From: JAMIFN01 sp964544605
Lineage (GTDB): Bacteria; Pseudomonadota; Gammaproteobacteria; Burkholderiales; Burkholderiaceae_C
Assembly (NCBI GenBank): GCA_964544605.1
Contig: CAZJBX010000041.1
Span: 1-12,467, forward strand
DNA length: 12,467 bases
Reading direction: 5' to 3'
Position numbers and translations under genes: made by a program. Shown piece by piece: positions 1-5,710 of this stretch. How positions within the stretch are numbered: position 1 is the first letter of the stretch; each line of letters starts with the position of its first letter. Below the pieces are notes generated by a model that was not told where the DNA came from, searched no databases, and saw only the letters and a program-made list of their open reading frames with translations.

Positions 1-8
1 CGTTAGGT
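1..8 (+). other. right end of an integron attC site (partial)
   Basis: The window opens with CGTTAGGT. GTTAGGT at 2-8 matches the R' core consensus GTTRRRY at which integron integrase recombines, and the same heptamer ends the complete attC at 1933-1939. Most of this site lies outside the window. The crossover point would be between G2 and T3, which sets the left boundary of the cassette carrying the AIPR gene. A heptamer alone is weak evidence; confidence comes from its match to the downstream site and from the gene filling the interval between them. Confidence 0.65.
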
Positions 9-10
9 GG

Positions 11-22
11 CAAACATGTTTG
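11..22. promoter_or_regulatory. 12-bp perfect palindrome upstream of the AIPR gene
   Basis: CAAACATGTTTG is a perfect dyad three bases after the attC core and about 30 bases before the ATG at 54. An AT-rich hexamer TAAATA at 31-36 could be a -10 element, though no good -35 is seen. The placement suits an operator for a cassette-borne promoter, but no regulator is encoded nearby and a 12-bp palindrome can arise by chance. Confidence 0.25.
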
Positions 23-53
23 GATGCCCATAAATACACAATTGGATTGATCT

Positions 54-1781
54 ATGAACGACCAAATTCTACAAAGCTATGTTGATCATTTTTCTGAATC
101 CCAAGGTCTTAAAGCACTTTCACCGCCAGATTGCTTTGAGCGATTTGTCAACTATTGTATAGTATCAAAACAGTATCCTAGAGAATTTGATATTGAAAGC
201 CTTTCCGTTGGCGGTGGCGATGACATCGGGGTTGACGGAATGGCAATTACCGTCAATGGGAACATCATCCAAAGTGAAGAGGAAATTGATTTTCTACTTA
301 GTAAGAATGGCTACATAGACGCATCTTTCACATTAATTCAATCCAAATCCTCTTCTAAATTCAAAAGTGACCAAGTTGGTACGCTGATTTTTGGAATTAA
401 ATCTTTCTTTGATGAAAAAGCAGCCATTCCTGAAAATGAGGATATTAAAAATTTAAGGGCGCTAAAGGATAAAATTTACCAAAATTCAATTAGCTTTGAT
501 GAATCACCGGAGCTGAGAATATATTTTGTTACCACGGGAGAATGGAAGGAGCCCGAGCAAATTACGGGGAGAGTAGAAAGAGAGCTCGCCGAAATCAAGT
601 CAAAGAAGATGTTTCGAAAGATAACCTTTAATTTTTACGATGCAAATCGTTTAAAGGATACCTATAGGGAGCTTCGCCGAAAGACAATCAAGGAAGTTAA
701 TTTTCCAAATCATGTGGCTCTCCCTGAAATTCCTGGTGTGAGACAATCTTTCATAGGTAGTCTTGCCGCCAAATAATACGTTCGTTTAATATCAGACTCC
801 GATGGAAATCTTCAAAAAAGTCTATTTGAAGATAATGTGCGCGACTACCAAGGAATAAACAAAGTCAACGTAGATATTCAAGCTACATTGGCCGACAAAA
901 AAATTCAGGCAGCCTTGGCAATTCTTAATAACGGCATAACAATTATTGCAAAAAAGATTGATCCCGTTGGCACAAGGATAAAATTAACCGACTTCCAAAT
1001 CGTAAACGGCTGCCAGTCATCTCATGTTCTTTATGAGCAAAGAGCGGAAATTGAAGATGGCACCCATGTTATTGTAAAGTTCATTGAAACCACCGATCAG
1101 GATCTTGCAGCCAGAGTTATCCGTGCAACGAATAGGCAAACCCTAGTTACTGATGAAGCATTCGAATCTTTAGCGCCATTTCACAAGGATCTCGAAGAGT
1201 TCTACAATGCCCACACAAATAAAATCGACAACCCAATATATTACGAACGGCGCTCTCGGCAATATGACGACCTACCAAACATAAAGCCAACTCAAGTTGT
1301 TACATTAGCCACGCAGATTAATGCCTATGTTGCTACCACGCTAGCTCAGCCTCATAGCACCCATCGCTACTATGGAGAGTTGCTAGATGCAAATAGAAGT
1401 AAAATATTCCGATCAGAAGACAATAAAGAGCTTTACTACCTTTCAACCTTAATGCTTAATCGCCTTGAGCGGGCATTCAAATGCTGGCAGATTGAAAAGA
1501 GTTTAAAAAAATTTAAATATCAAATTTTATACATGGCTCACTCTTACAATGAAGTAATACGAAAAAACACGAAGGGATACTCGTTCGATAATGCCCTCGC
1601 GACATATGGAAGGGACGATACATGCTTTCCAATATTTAAAGCCTGTGCCGAGCATGTTCAAAATGCACTTCAAGCCACATCAATTAACTGGAAAGAGGCG
1701 GTAAGAAGCCGAGATTTTTCCAATGAACTAAGATCCTCTTTTGAGGGTGTGGTAAAAGCGAATGCTGGAGTACATTTATGA
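54..1781 (+). pseudogene. AIPR-family abortive infection phage resistance protein, split by one in-frame stop codon
   Basis: One frame of 576 codons stays open from ATG 54 to TGA 1779-1781 except for TAA at 774-776 (codon 241). The text on both sides reads as one protein: GSLAAK, stop, YVRLISDSDGN. AIPR proteins usually have a Glu at this point, so a GAA to TAA change is the simplest explanation. Family hallmarks after the stop are SLFEDNVRDYQG, LNNGITI, DFQIVNGCQS and RATNRQ. The N-terminal part has GVDG (Asp61) and IQSK (Gln96, Lys98), resembling the D...QxK motif of Mrr-type PD-(D/E)xK nucleases; that assignment is inference. If translation stops, the product is a 240-residue N-terminal fragment. 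The C-terminal part (837-1781, possible GTG start) has no clear ribosome-binding site. Base composition is strikingly AT-rich compared with all later genes, and the gene fills an integron cassette, so it was acquired. A sequencing error at 774 or stop readthrough cannot be excluded. Confidence 0.85.
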
Positions 1782-1796
1782 TTAGTAGAAGCTACC

Positions 1797-1869
1797 GCCT
1801 AACAACTCATTCAACCTTGATGGGCTAACCTATGCTGCTGGCTTTGGGTGGCTGGTGTGTGGGTGTTGG
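1797..1869 (+). other. possible remnant left half of a second attC site
   Basis: GCCTAAC at 1797-1803 followed by AACTCATTCAA has the look of the 5' half (R''-L'') of a common attC class, and it lies 15 bases after the AIPR stop, where an attC normally begins. The sequence from 1815 to 1869 is TG-rich and does not pair convincingly with either arm of the downstream attC. It may be the stump of an older attC joined to the one at 1870, or simply the outer part of one long attC of about 143 bp. Confidence 0.35.
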
Positions 1870-1939
1870 TTCTAACTCGGCGCTCAAGCGGACAGCTTCC
1901 AGCGGACGGCTACGCCGCCGCTGATGCTTGGCGTTAGGT
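1870..1939 (+). other. integron attC recombination site
   Basis: The outer cores are CTAAC (1872-1876) and GTTAG (1933-1937), which are complementary. Inside them CGCTCAAGC pairs with GCTTGGCG with one base bulged, the asymmetry that marks the bottom strand for integrase. The apex is a hairpin GCGGACGGC / GCCGCCGC with a bulged A and a TAC loop. The length of about 70 bp and the motif CTCAAGCGGAC fit known attC sites of proteobacterial integrons. R' is GTTAGGT at 1933-1939, identical to the heptamer at 2-8. The cassette between the two crossover points is about 1.93 kb. Confidence 0.8.
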
Positions 1940-1952
1940 TTTTAAAGCCCCC

Positions 1953-2237
1953 ATGCCATTTCCACCATCCGAAAGAAAAACCCTTCTTGCCGTCAAAGGC
2001 GTTGGCCCCACCGTCGTGGCCCGCCTTGAGCAAATGGGTTATGAATCTTTGGCACATTTGAGCCAAGCCAACGCGCTTGATGTTGTTGCAAAGGCGTCTG
2101 CAATTGTGGGCTCAACATGCTGGAAAAATAGCCCGCAAGCCCGTGCAGCGATTCAGTCCGCTATTGCGTTGGCGCAATCTCATCAGGCGCAGGTTTCTAG
2201 CCATGCATCGCCGCCAACCGCCTGCGGCGGCAACTAG
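1953..2237 (+). CDS. small helix-hairpin-helix domain protein
   Basis: This is a 94-residue protein. Residues 10-30 read LLAVKGVGPTVVARLEQMG, a helix-hairpin-helix motif (GVGPTVV turn) of the kind that binds the DNA backbone without sequence specificity. A conserved-looking block SCWKNSPQARAAIQ-like (here STCWKNSPQARAAI, about 54-67) follows, then a short polar tail. It resembles small HhH proteins found next to attC sites, some annotated 'pathogenicity locus'; that is family recollection, not a search result. The ATG lies only 13 bases after the attC core, and no Shine-Dalgarno sequence is seen, which is common for cassette genes. No attC follows the stop, so it is either the last cassette with its site lost or the first chromosomal gene beyond the array. 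A terminator lies 60 bases downstream. Its base composition is closer to the chromosome than to the AIPR cassette. Its function is unknown. Confidence 0.75.
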   Translation: MPFPPSERKTLLAVKGVGPTVVARLEQMGYESLAHLSQANALDVVAKASAIVGSTCWKNSPQARAAIQSAIALAQSHQAQVSSHASPPTACGGN

Positions 2238-2296
2238 GGCAACAAAACCCCGCCCCCCCCCCGCAAAGGGCCGCCACGCCCAAGCAACACCCCACA

Positions 2297-2336
2297 CGCC
2301 CACAAAGCCTCGCGCACTGTGGGCGTTTTCGTTTTT
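2297..2336 (+). terminator. rho-independent terminator after the HhH gene
   Basis: The perfect 8-bp stem CGCCCACA (2297-2304) / TGTGGGCG (2318-2325) has a 13-base loop and is followed by TTTTCGTTTTT. It ends the HhH transcript and isolates the peroxidase gene that starts 43 bases later. Confidence 0.8.
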
Positions 2337-2378
2337 CCCTAGCATTTGGCGCATCTTCCTTTTGAAAAGCCCAAAACC

Positions 2379-3461
2379 ATGAACAAAACCACCCTGCGCC
2401 TTGGCGCCATCGCCAGCCTCACCGCCCTTGCCGCCCTCAGCGCCCACGCGCAAAGCACAGCGCAAGAACAAGCCAACGCCGCCTTCCCCGCCGCCAACCC
2501 AGAGCACATCATTGGCAATTTTGAGGCCATTTTTGGCGCCCACCACGGCCAGCGCCGCAACCATACCAAGGGCTTTTGCGCCACAGGCGAGTTTATGGGC
2601 CAGCCCAAGGCCGCAGCCGCCCTCAGCCGCTCGGCCCTGTTTTCAGGCGAGGCCGTGCCCGTCATCGCCCGCTTCTCCATTCCGGGCGGCAACCCCAAAG
2701 TGCCCGACACGGCCAAAGCCCCGCGCGGCATGGCCCTGCAGTTTCAACTGCCCGGCGGCGGGCTGCACCACATGACCATGGTGAATACGCCTGTGTTCAG
2801 CTTTCCCACGCCAGAGGTCTTTGCCGCCGAGCAAGCCACCAAAGTACCCGCCCCCGCCACGGGCAAGCCAGACCCCGCCAAACTGCAAGCCTTTTTGGCA
2901 GCCTTCAAAGGCGGCAACCCGCAAGGCGCATATATCGCCGCCCACAACCCGCCGCCCAGCTATGCCAATGCCGCCTACTTTGGCATCCACACCTTCCACT
3001 TCATCAACGCCGCAGATGAAGCCCGCTCTGTGCGCTGGCGCTTTGTGCCCGCCGATGGCGAAAAATCCCTCAGCGATGAGGAGCTCAAAACCTTGCCTGC
3101 CGACTTCCTGCAAGAGCGCATGATCGAGCGCGCCAAGCAAGGCCCCATCCTCTGGGACATGGTCGTCAGCTTGGGTGAAAAGGGCGATACCGAAACCGAC
3201 CCCACCGTGGCTTGGCCTGCCGAGCGCCAAGAAGTCACTGTGGGCCAACTGCGCCTGACTGCCGCTATGCCGCAAGCGGGCGCAGCGTGTGAGGGTATCA
3301 CCTACATCCCCCTCATCATGGCCGACGGCATTGCCCCCAGCGCCGACCCCGTGCTCAACTTTCGCAACCTGCCCTATGGCCTCTCGCACGCCAAACGCAG
3401 TGCTGAACAGGCAGAAAGCCAAGCTGAGAGCCAAGCCGAAAACAGCGCAGCCAAGGAATAA
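2379..3461 (+). CDS. exported catalase-family (SrpA-like) haem peroxidase
   Basis: This 360-residue protein belongs to the small catalase-related peroxidases, which use a catalase fold and haem to break down peroxides. The ATG at 2379 is chosen because it begins a clear Sec signal peptide: MNKTTLRLG, a hydrophobic stretch, then AHAQ with cleavage near residue 25. The mature enzyme is therefore periplasmic. Catalase features are the distal His62 in RRNHTKG, VIARFSIPGGNP (96-106), RGMALQF (116-122), Asn136 in MVNTPVF, and the likely proximal haem ligand Tyr333 in LPYGLSHAKR. It lacks the long N-terminal arm and the C-terminal flavodoxin-like domain of large catalases. The tail after the Tyr is a low-complexity Ala-Glu-Gln-Ser repeat (AEQAESQAESQAE), which is unusual. 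The gene stands alone between two terminators. Its physiological substrate (H2O2 or organic peroxide) cannot be told from sequence. Confidence 0.9.
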   Translation: MNKTTLRLGAIASLTALAALSAHAQSTAQEQANAAFPAANPEHIIGNFEAIFGAHHGQRRNHTKGFCATGEFMGQPKAAAALSRSALFSGEAVPVIARFSIPGGNPKVPDTAKAPRGMALQFQLPGGGLHHMTMVNTPVFSFPTPEVFAAEQATKVPAPATGKPDPAKLQAFLAAFKGGNPQGAYIAAHNPPPSYANAAYFGIHTFHFINAADEARSVRWRFVPADGEKSLSDEELKTLPADFLQERMIERAKQGPILWDMVVSLGEKGDTETDPTVAWPAERQEVTVGQLRLTAAMPQAGAACEGITYIPLIMADGIAPSADPVLNFRNLPYGLSHAKRSAEQAESQAESQAENSAAKE

Positions 3462-3497
3462 AGCGGCGGGCTTTATGTCCCTCTGTGCATCACCCAC

Positions 3498-3526
3498 AAA
3501 AAAGCGCCTCGATTGAGGCGCTTTTT
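3498..3526. terminator. bidirectional terminator between convergent genes
   Basis: The stem GCGCCTC (3504-3510) / GAGGCGC (3515-3521) has a GATT loop and is flanked by six A on the left and five T on the right, so it works on both strands. It serves the peroxidase gene (+) and the lipoprotein gene (-), whose stop codon lies 11 bases away. Confidence 0.9.
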
Positions 3527-3537
3527 CCCGCTTGCGC

Positions 3538-4128
3538 TTACTTGAACTGCACCTTCATCATCGGCTGCTTGTCCACACCGCCAATCGTCCACGCATAACT
3601 GCCATACAAACCACCCAGCTTGGGTGTTGCATCGGCGTTATGCGACAGCACCGTCGCATTCTTGGGCAAACTCACCTCCAGCTTGCCCTTGATGGTGATG
3701 CCCATCTCCTTCAGCTCGGCCTTGTCCTTGGCCCTGAGCTGCGGCGAAGAAATCGTCACCACCTTGGTCTTTCTATCCGTCTGCACCCTGAACATGTCGA
3801 ATACCGACAAACCCTCCCCCGCCTTCTTGTCCATATCCAGCGTCAGCTCATAGCGGCCCTTGCCGACATAGGCCGCCTGCCGCACACCGGGGTCCTTCTT
3901 CATATTCGCCACCTCGTCCCGCAGCTCCTTCTCCTCAGAGGCCGACAGCGCCCCTTCAGTCAAACTCGCCGCCGCCAGCGCATTCACAATCGTGCCCTTG
4001 TAAGTGAAGTTGTAACTGGCATCGGGCTTCATCACCAACTTGGCATTGAAGCGCTCGGGCACATAACAGCCCGCCAGCAAACCCACCGCACAAACCGCAC
4101 CCACACCCCATCGCAAATAGTCACGCAT
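3538..4128 (-). CDS. uncharacterised lipoprotein
   Basis: I do not recognise the family. The 196-residue product starts at the ATG at 4128, which has a good ribosome-binding site (AAAGGAAAG about 5 bases upstream). The earlier in-frame start at 4170 would place 14 polar residues before the signal peptide. MRDYLRW is followed by a hydrophobic segment and the lipobox LLAGC, so Cys21 is the predicted lipidation site. The residue after it is Tyr, not Asp, so outer-membrane sorting by Lol is likely. The mature part is soluble and rich in Lys, Asp and beta-like stretches (residues about 24-36 and 160-196), with a helical Glu/Lys-rich part around 55-75. It has no cysteine pairs or catalytic motif that I can see. 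The gene stands alone and shares a terminator with the peroxidase gene. Confidence 0.8.
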   Translation of the reverse strand: MRDYLRWGVGAVCAVGLLAGCYVPERFNAKLVMKPDASYNFTYKGTIVNALAAASLTEGALSASEEKELRDEVANMKKDPGVRQAAYVGKGRYELTLDMDKKAGEGLSVFDMFRVQTDRKTKVVTISSPQLRAKDKAELKEMGITIKGKLEVSLPKNATVLSHNADATPKLGGLYGSYAWTIGGVDKQPMMKVQFK

Positions 4129-4495
4129 CGTCTTTCCTTTTTCAACTTCAGTCACACCGCACTGCCACAATCACCGCAGTCCGAATCGGGCATCATAGTG
4201 CGCTACACGCCCCCGCCAGCAGCAAAACGCAAGGCCAAAGAGAAAACCATGAACAACAGCCTACAAATCGGCTTTCCCATCAGCGGCACCATCCCACGAT
4301 ATGATTGGAGGACGCAGCATAGCGTGGCCGTCATCTGCTGTTAATGGCGTCTTGACGGCAATATGCTTCACGAGTGACGGGCGATGAGGGGAAGTGCAGC
4401 CTCTCGTTGGGCTCATACCCCAAAAGAATTCGCAGGTGGAAGTCCTGTCGTCACTCACCCATTTCAAAACCTTGCCCGCCTATCTTGTATGTGGC
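4129..4495. other. intergenic patchwork between lipoprotein and higA
   Basis: This 367-base stretch has no convincing gene. It holds the lipoprotein leader (4129 to about 4170), a 31-codon frame at 4249-4344 (ATG preceded by AAAGAGA, product starting MNNSLQIGFPISG) that may be the broken start of a lost gene, and the tRNA-like element at 4372-4459. A 68-codon frame on the - strand (4261-4467) has no recognisable product. Confidence 0.5.
4372..4459 (+). tRNA. tRNA-like element with CAU anticodon loop, probably degenerate
   Basis: The acceptor-like helix GAGTGACG (4372-4379) / CGTCACTC (4449-4456) is perfect over 8 bp. A D-arm-like stem GAGGGG (4386-4391) / CCTCTC (4400-4405) has one G-T pair, followed by a single G. 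The anticodon arm TTGGG (4407-4411) / CCCAA (4419-4423) is perfect, with loop CTCATAC, i.e. U33, anticodon CAU and A37. The T arm GCAGG (4432-4436) / CCTGT (4444-4448) has a 7-base loop and abuts the acceptor strand exactly as in a tRNA. Departures are: T loop TGGAAGT instead of TTCRANT, six bases before the D stem instead of two, and an end reading ACCCA with no clean CCA. It could be a decayed or mobile-element tRNA-Met/Ile2, an atypical tRNA, or coincidence. A covariance-model scan would decide. Confidence 0.4.
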
Positions 4496-4789
4496 TCAAG
4501 CCTCCACCAGCTCCAGCTTTTCTACGCCAGCCAAGTCCACCTCTTGCCGTGCCCGCCACAAATCATGCGCATCTTGCATGGCCAGCCAGCTCTCAGGGCT
4601 GCGGCCCAAGGCCACAGAAAGGCGCAAGGCCATTTCAGGGCTGACACGGCTGCTGCCATTGAGCACGCGGCTCAAAGTAGAGGCGGCCACACCCAATTTT
4701 TCAGCCAGCTCTCGGCCACTGATTTTGTAGGGTTCTAAATAAACGCCAGAGATGAACTCGCCGGGGTGAGGGGGGTTATGCATCTTCAT
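4496..4789 (-). CDS. higA: HigA-family antitoxin (XRE-type helix-turn-helix)
   Basis: This is a 97-residue antitoxin of a type II toxin-antitoxin pair. It begins with the family signature HPGEFISGVYLEP (8-20), followed by a helix-turn-helix at about 27-50 (ELAEKLGVAASTLSRVLNG), and then SPEMALRLSVALGRSPESWL (50-69), typical of the HigA/VapI group. It should bind and neutralise the HigB toxin and, through the helix-turn-helix, repress the shared promoter. The ATG overlaps the toxin stop codon by one base (TAATG at 4789), so translation is coupled, with toxin gene first as is usual for higBA. A second, broken copy of this gene lies at 5104-5610. Confidence 0.92.
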   Translation of the reverse strand: MKMHNPPHPGEFISGVYLEPYKISGRELAEKLGVAASTLSRVLNGSSRVSPEMALRLSVALGRSPESWLAMQDAHDLWRARQEVDLAGVEKLELVEA

Positions 4790-5067
4790 TAGTGGTAATC
4801 CTCATAATCCAAAATGTAAGCATTGCCGTCAACAAACTCAAAAGTGATCCGCCAATTGGCGTTAACCGTAATCGACCAGCGCCCCTGCATATCGCCCTTC
4901 AATGGGTGCAAGCGAAAGCCCGGCAAATCCATATCCTCGATCACTTCGGCACTATCCAAAGCGGCCAAACGCAGGCGCAGGTTTTTGACATGGCTCGCCT
5001 GCACACCCGCAGCACTGCCAGTTTCAAAAAATTTACGCAATCCTTTGTGCCGAAATGACTTGATCAT
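4789..5067 (-). CDS. higB: HigB-family toxin (RelE/ParE superfamily mRNA interferase)
   Basis: This is a 92-residue toxin. The ATG at 5067 is preferred over the start at 5085 because the family begins MIKSFRHKGLRKFFETG and because 5074-5079 is a good -10 element that would fall inside a longer reading. HigB hallmarks are RLAALDSAE (33-41), HPLKGDMQGRWSITV (54-68), NWRITFEF (71-78) and the C-terminal DYEDYH. Arg73 and His92 are candidates for the active site. Proteins of this type cleave mRNA on the ribosome when the antitoxin is lost. No truncation or missing motif is seen, so the system is probably active. It helps stabilise the surrounding patchwork region. Confidence 0.92.
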   Translation of the reverse strand: MIKSFRHKGLRKFFETGSAAGVQASHVKNLRLRLAALDSAEVIEDMDLPGFRLHPLKGDMQGRWSITVNANWRITFEFVDGNAYILDYEDYH

Positions 5068-5073
5068 GCAAGC

Positions 5074-5102
5074 AGTATGGCACATTGCGCAACGCGCAAC
5101 AA
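5074..5102 (-). promoter_or_regulatory. higBA promoter with overlapping inverted-repeat operator
   Basis: Read on the - strand, a -35 TTGTTG (5102-5097) and a -10 CATACT (5079-5074) are separated by exactly 17 bases. The spacer contains TTGCGC-GTT-GCGCAA (5085-5099), a perfect 6-bp inverted repeat that suits binding of a HigA dimer. The -10 lies 6 bases from the toxin ATG, so the leader would be nearly absent, or transcription starts very close to the start codon. Confidence 0.6.
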
Positions 5103-5103
5103 G

Positions 5104-5178
5104 TTAAAAAAGCAGCGATGCGGTGCGGGCGCAGGCCAGCCAGCTCTCTGGGTTGCGGCAGCAGCCCAAACTGGGCAT
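5104..5178 (-). pseudogene. C-terminal fragment of a second higA
   Basis: The - strand frame from 5178 reads SLGCCRNPESWLACARTASLLF and then TAA. It aligns with LGRSPESWLAMQ of the intact antitoxin, with two extra Cys codons (TGCTGC). At DNA level GAGAGCTGGCTGGCC is identical in both copies (4580-4594 and 5134-5148). The helix-turn-helix is missing. The matching N-terminal fragment lies at 5546-5610 in the correct order on the same strand, so the two look like halves of one broken gene. Confidence 0.65.
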
Positions 5179-5194
5179 CTTCGAGTAGATCAAT

Positions 5195-5575
5195 TCACTT
5201 GGGCGCTTGAAACGTCGGCTCAAGCGTATCGCGAACATCACTCAGATGGTCTTCTGACAAAATCAATTCAGCACCTTGACATGCACCGCCACCGCGCACA
5301 CGAACAAACAGGCGTCGCTGCGGCCCTCTTTCAATGCCTAGGCCACCCACCACGGCCACCAACTCCACCGTGCTCCCCTGAGGCACAAGGCACGGCCTAC
5401 GATGGATCTCGCCAAATGCCGAGTGCTTCAAGCTAGCGTATTCAGGTGTCTCATTCACGTACCAAGCCATAGCACCCTGTGGCCATATCAAGGCCACACA
5501 GAAGAGGGCTGTCAGAAGAAAAGTGCAGCACCGCAAAGCAAAAGCTTGATGAGGCGCTAGATCAACGCCCGCCAT
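5195..5575 (-). CDS. small exported protein of unknown function
   Basis: I do not recognise this family. The frame gives 126 residues from the ATG at 5575, with a weak GGTGA four bases upstream. A hydrophobic segment (about residues 16-35, CTFLLTALFCVALIW) ending PQGAMA is a likely signal peptide, leaving a mature protein of about 90 residues that begins WYVNETPEYAS. The mature part has two Cys residues (in RRPCLVP and GGACQG) that could form a disulfide, and Gly/Val/Arg-rich beta-like stretches. The first ten codons come from the N-terminal end of the higA relic, so the native start may be different, for example the TTG at about 5536. The body of the gene sits exactly between the two higA fragments, which suggests it was inserted there. 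Whether it is expressed is unclear. Confidence 0.5.
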   Translation of the reverse strand: MAGVDLAPHQAFALRCCTFLLTALFCVALIWPQGAMAWYVNETPEYASLKHSAFGEIHRRPCLVPQGSTVELVAVVGGLGIERGPQRRLFVRVRGGGACQGAELILSEDHLSDVRDTLEPTFQAPK

Positions 5576-5610
5576 GAATTCACCGGGGTGAGGGGCTGGT
5601 GCATGTGCAT
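5546..5610 (-). pseudogene. N-terminal fragment of a second higA, frameshifted
   Basis: On the - strand, ATG at 5610 reads MHMHQP and then loses one base relative to the intact antitoxin (MKMHNPPHPGEF). After the shift the alternate frame continues PHPGEFMAGVDLAPHQ, matching PHPGEFISGVYLEPYK. The 13-mer CCCCTCACCCCGG is shared by both copies (4760-4772 and 5583-5595). Similarity fades after about 5546, where the exported-protein frame takes over. Confidence 0.65.
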
Positions 5611-5710
5611 TTTGGGCCTCCGTGTCTGCTGGCAGGCCGGCATGTACCCGCCTTTGCGTTTGCGCTTTCTGCCTTTGCCGCGCTTGGGCCATGTCACCCA
5701 AGGCCGCAGC

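Noticed and set aside
837..1781. C-terminal AIPR half as an independent gene with GTG start
   Set aside because: No ribosome-binding site precedes 837, the GTG codes for a Val inside the conserved NVRDYQG block, and 60 further bases before it are in frame and conserved. It is the rest of one gene.
2253..2262. Run of ten C residues as a phase-variation tract
   Set aside because: It lies 16 bases after the HhH stop codon and outside any promoter, so slippage would change no product; it could also be a sequencing length error.
2643..3497. A 284-codon frame on the - strand opposite the peroxidase gene
   Set aside because: Fully antisense to a gene with signal peptide and catalase motifs; its product is Gly-rich and featureless.
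4249..4344. A 31-codon + strand frame (MNNSLQIGFPISG) as a gene
   Set aside because: There is a weak ribosome-binding site, but the product resembles nothing I know and stops just before the tRNA-like element; it is kept only as a remark in the intergenic entry.
4372..4459. The tRNA-like element as a suppressor of the AIPR TAA codon
   Set aside because: Its anticodon loop reads CAU, which does not pair with UAA, and no alternative 7-base register gives UUA.
5074..5102. CRISPR-like or tandem repeat GTTGCGC GTTGCGC
   Set aside because: Only two units; better explained as the operator of the higBA promoter. No CRISPR array was seen anywhere in the window.
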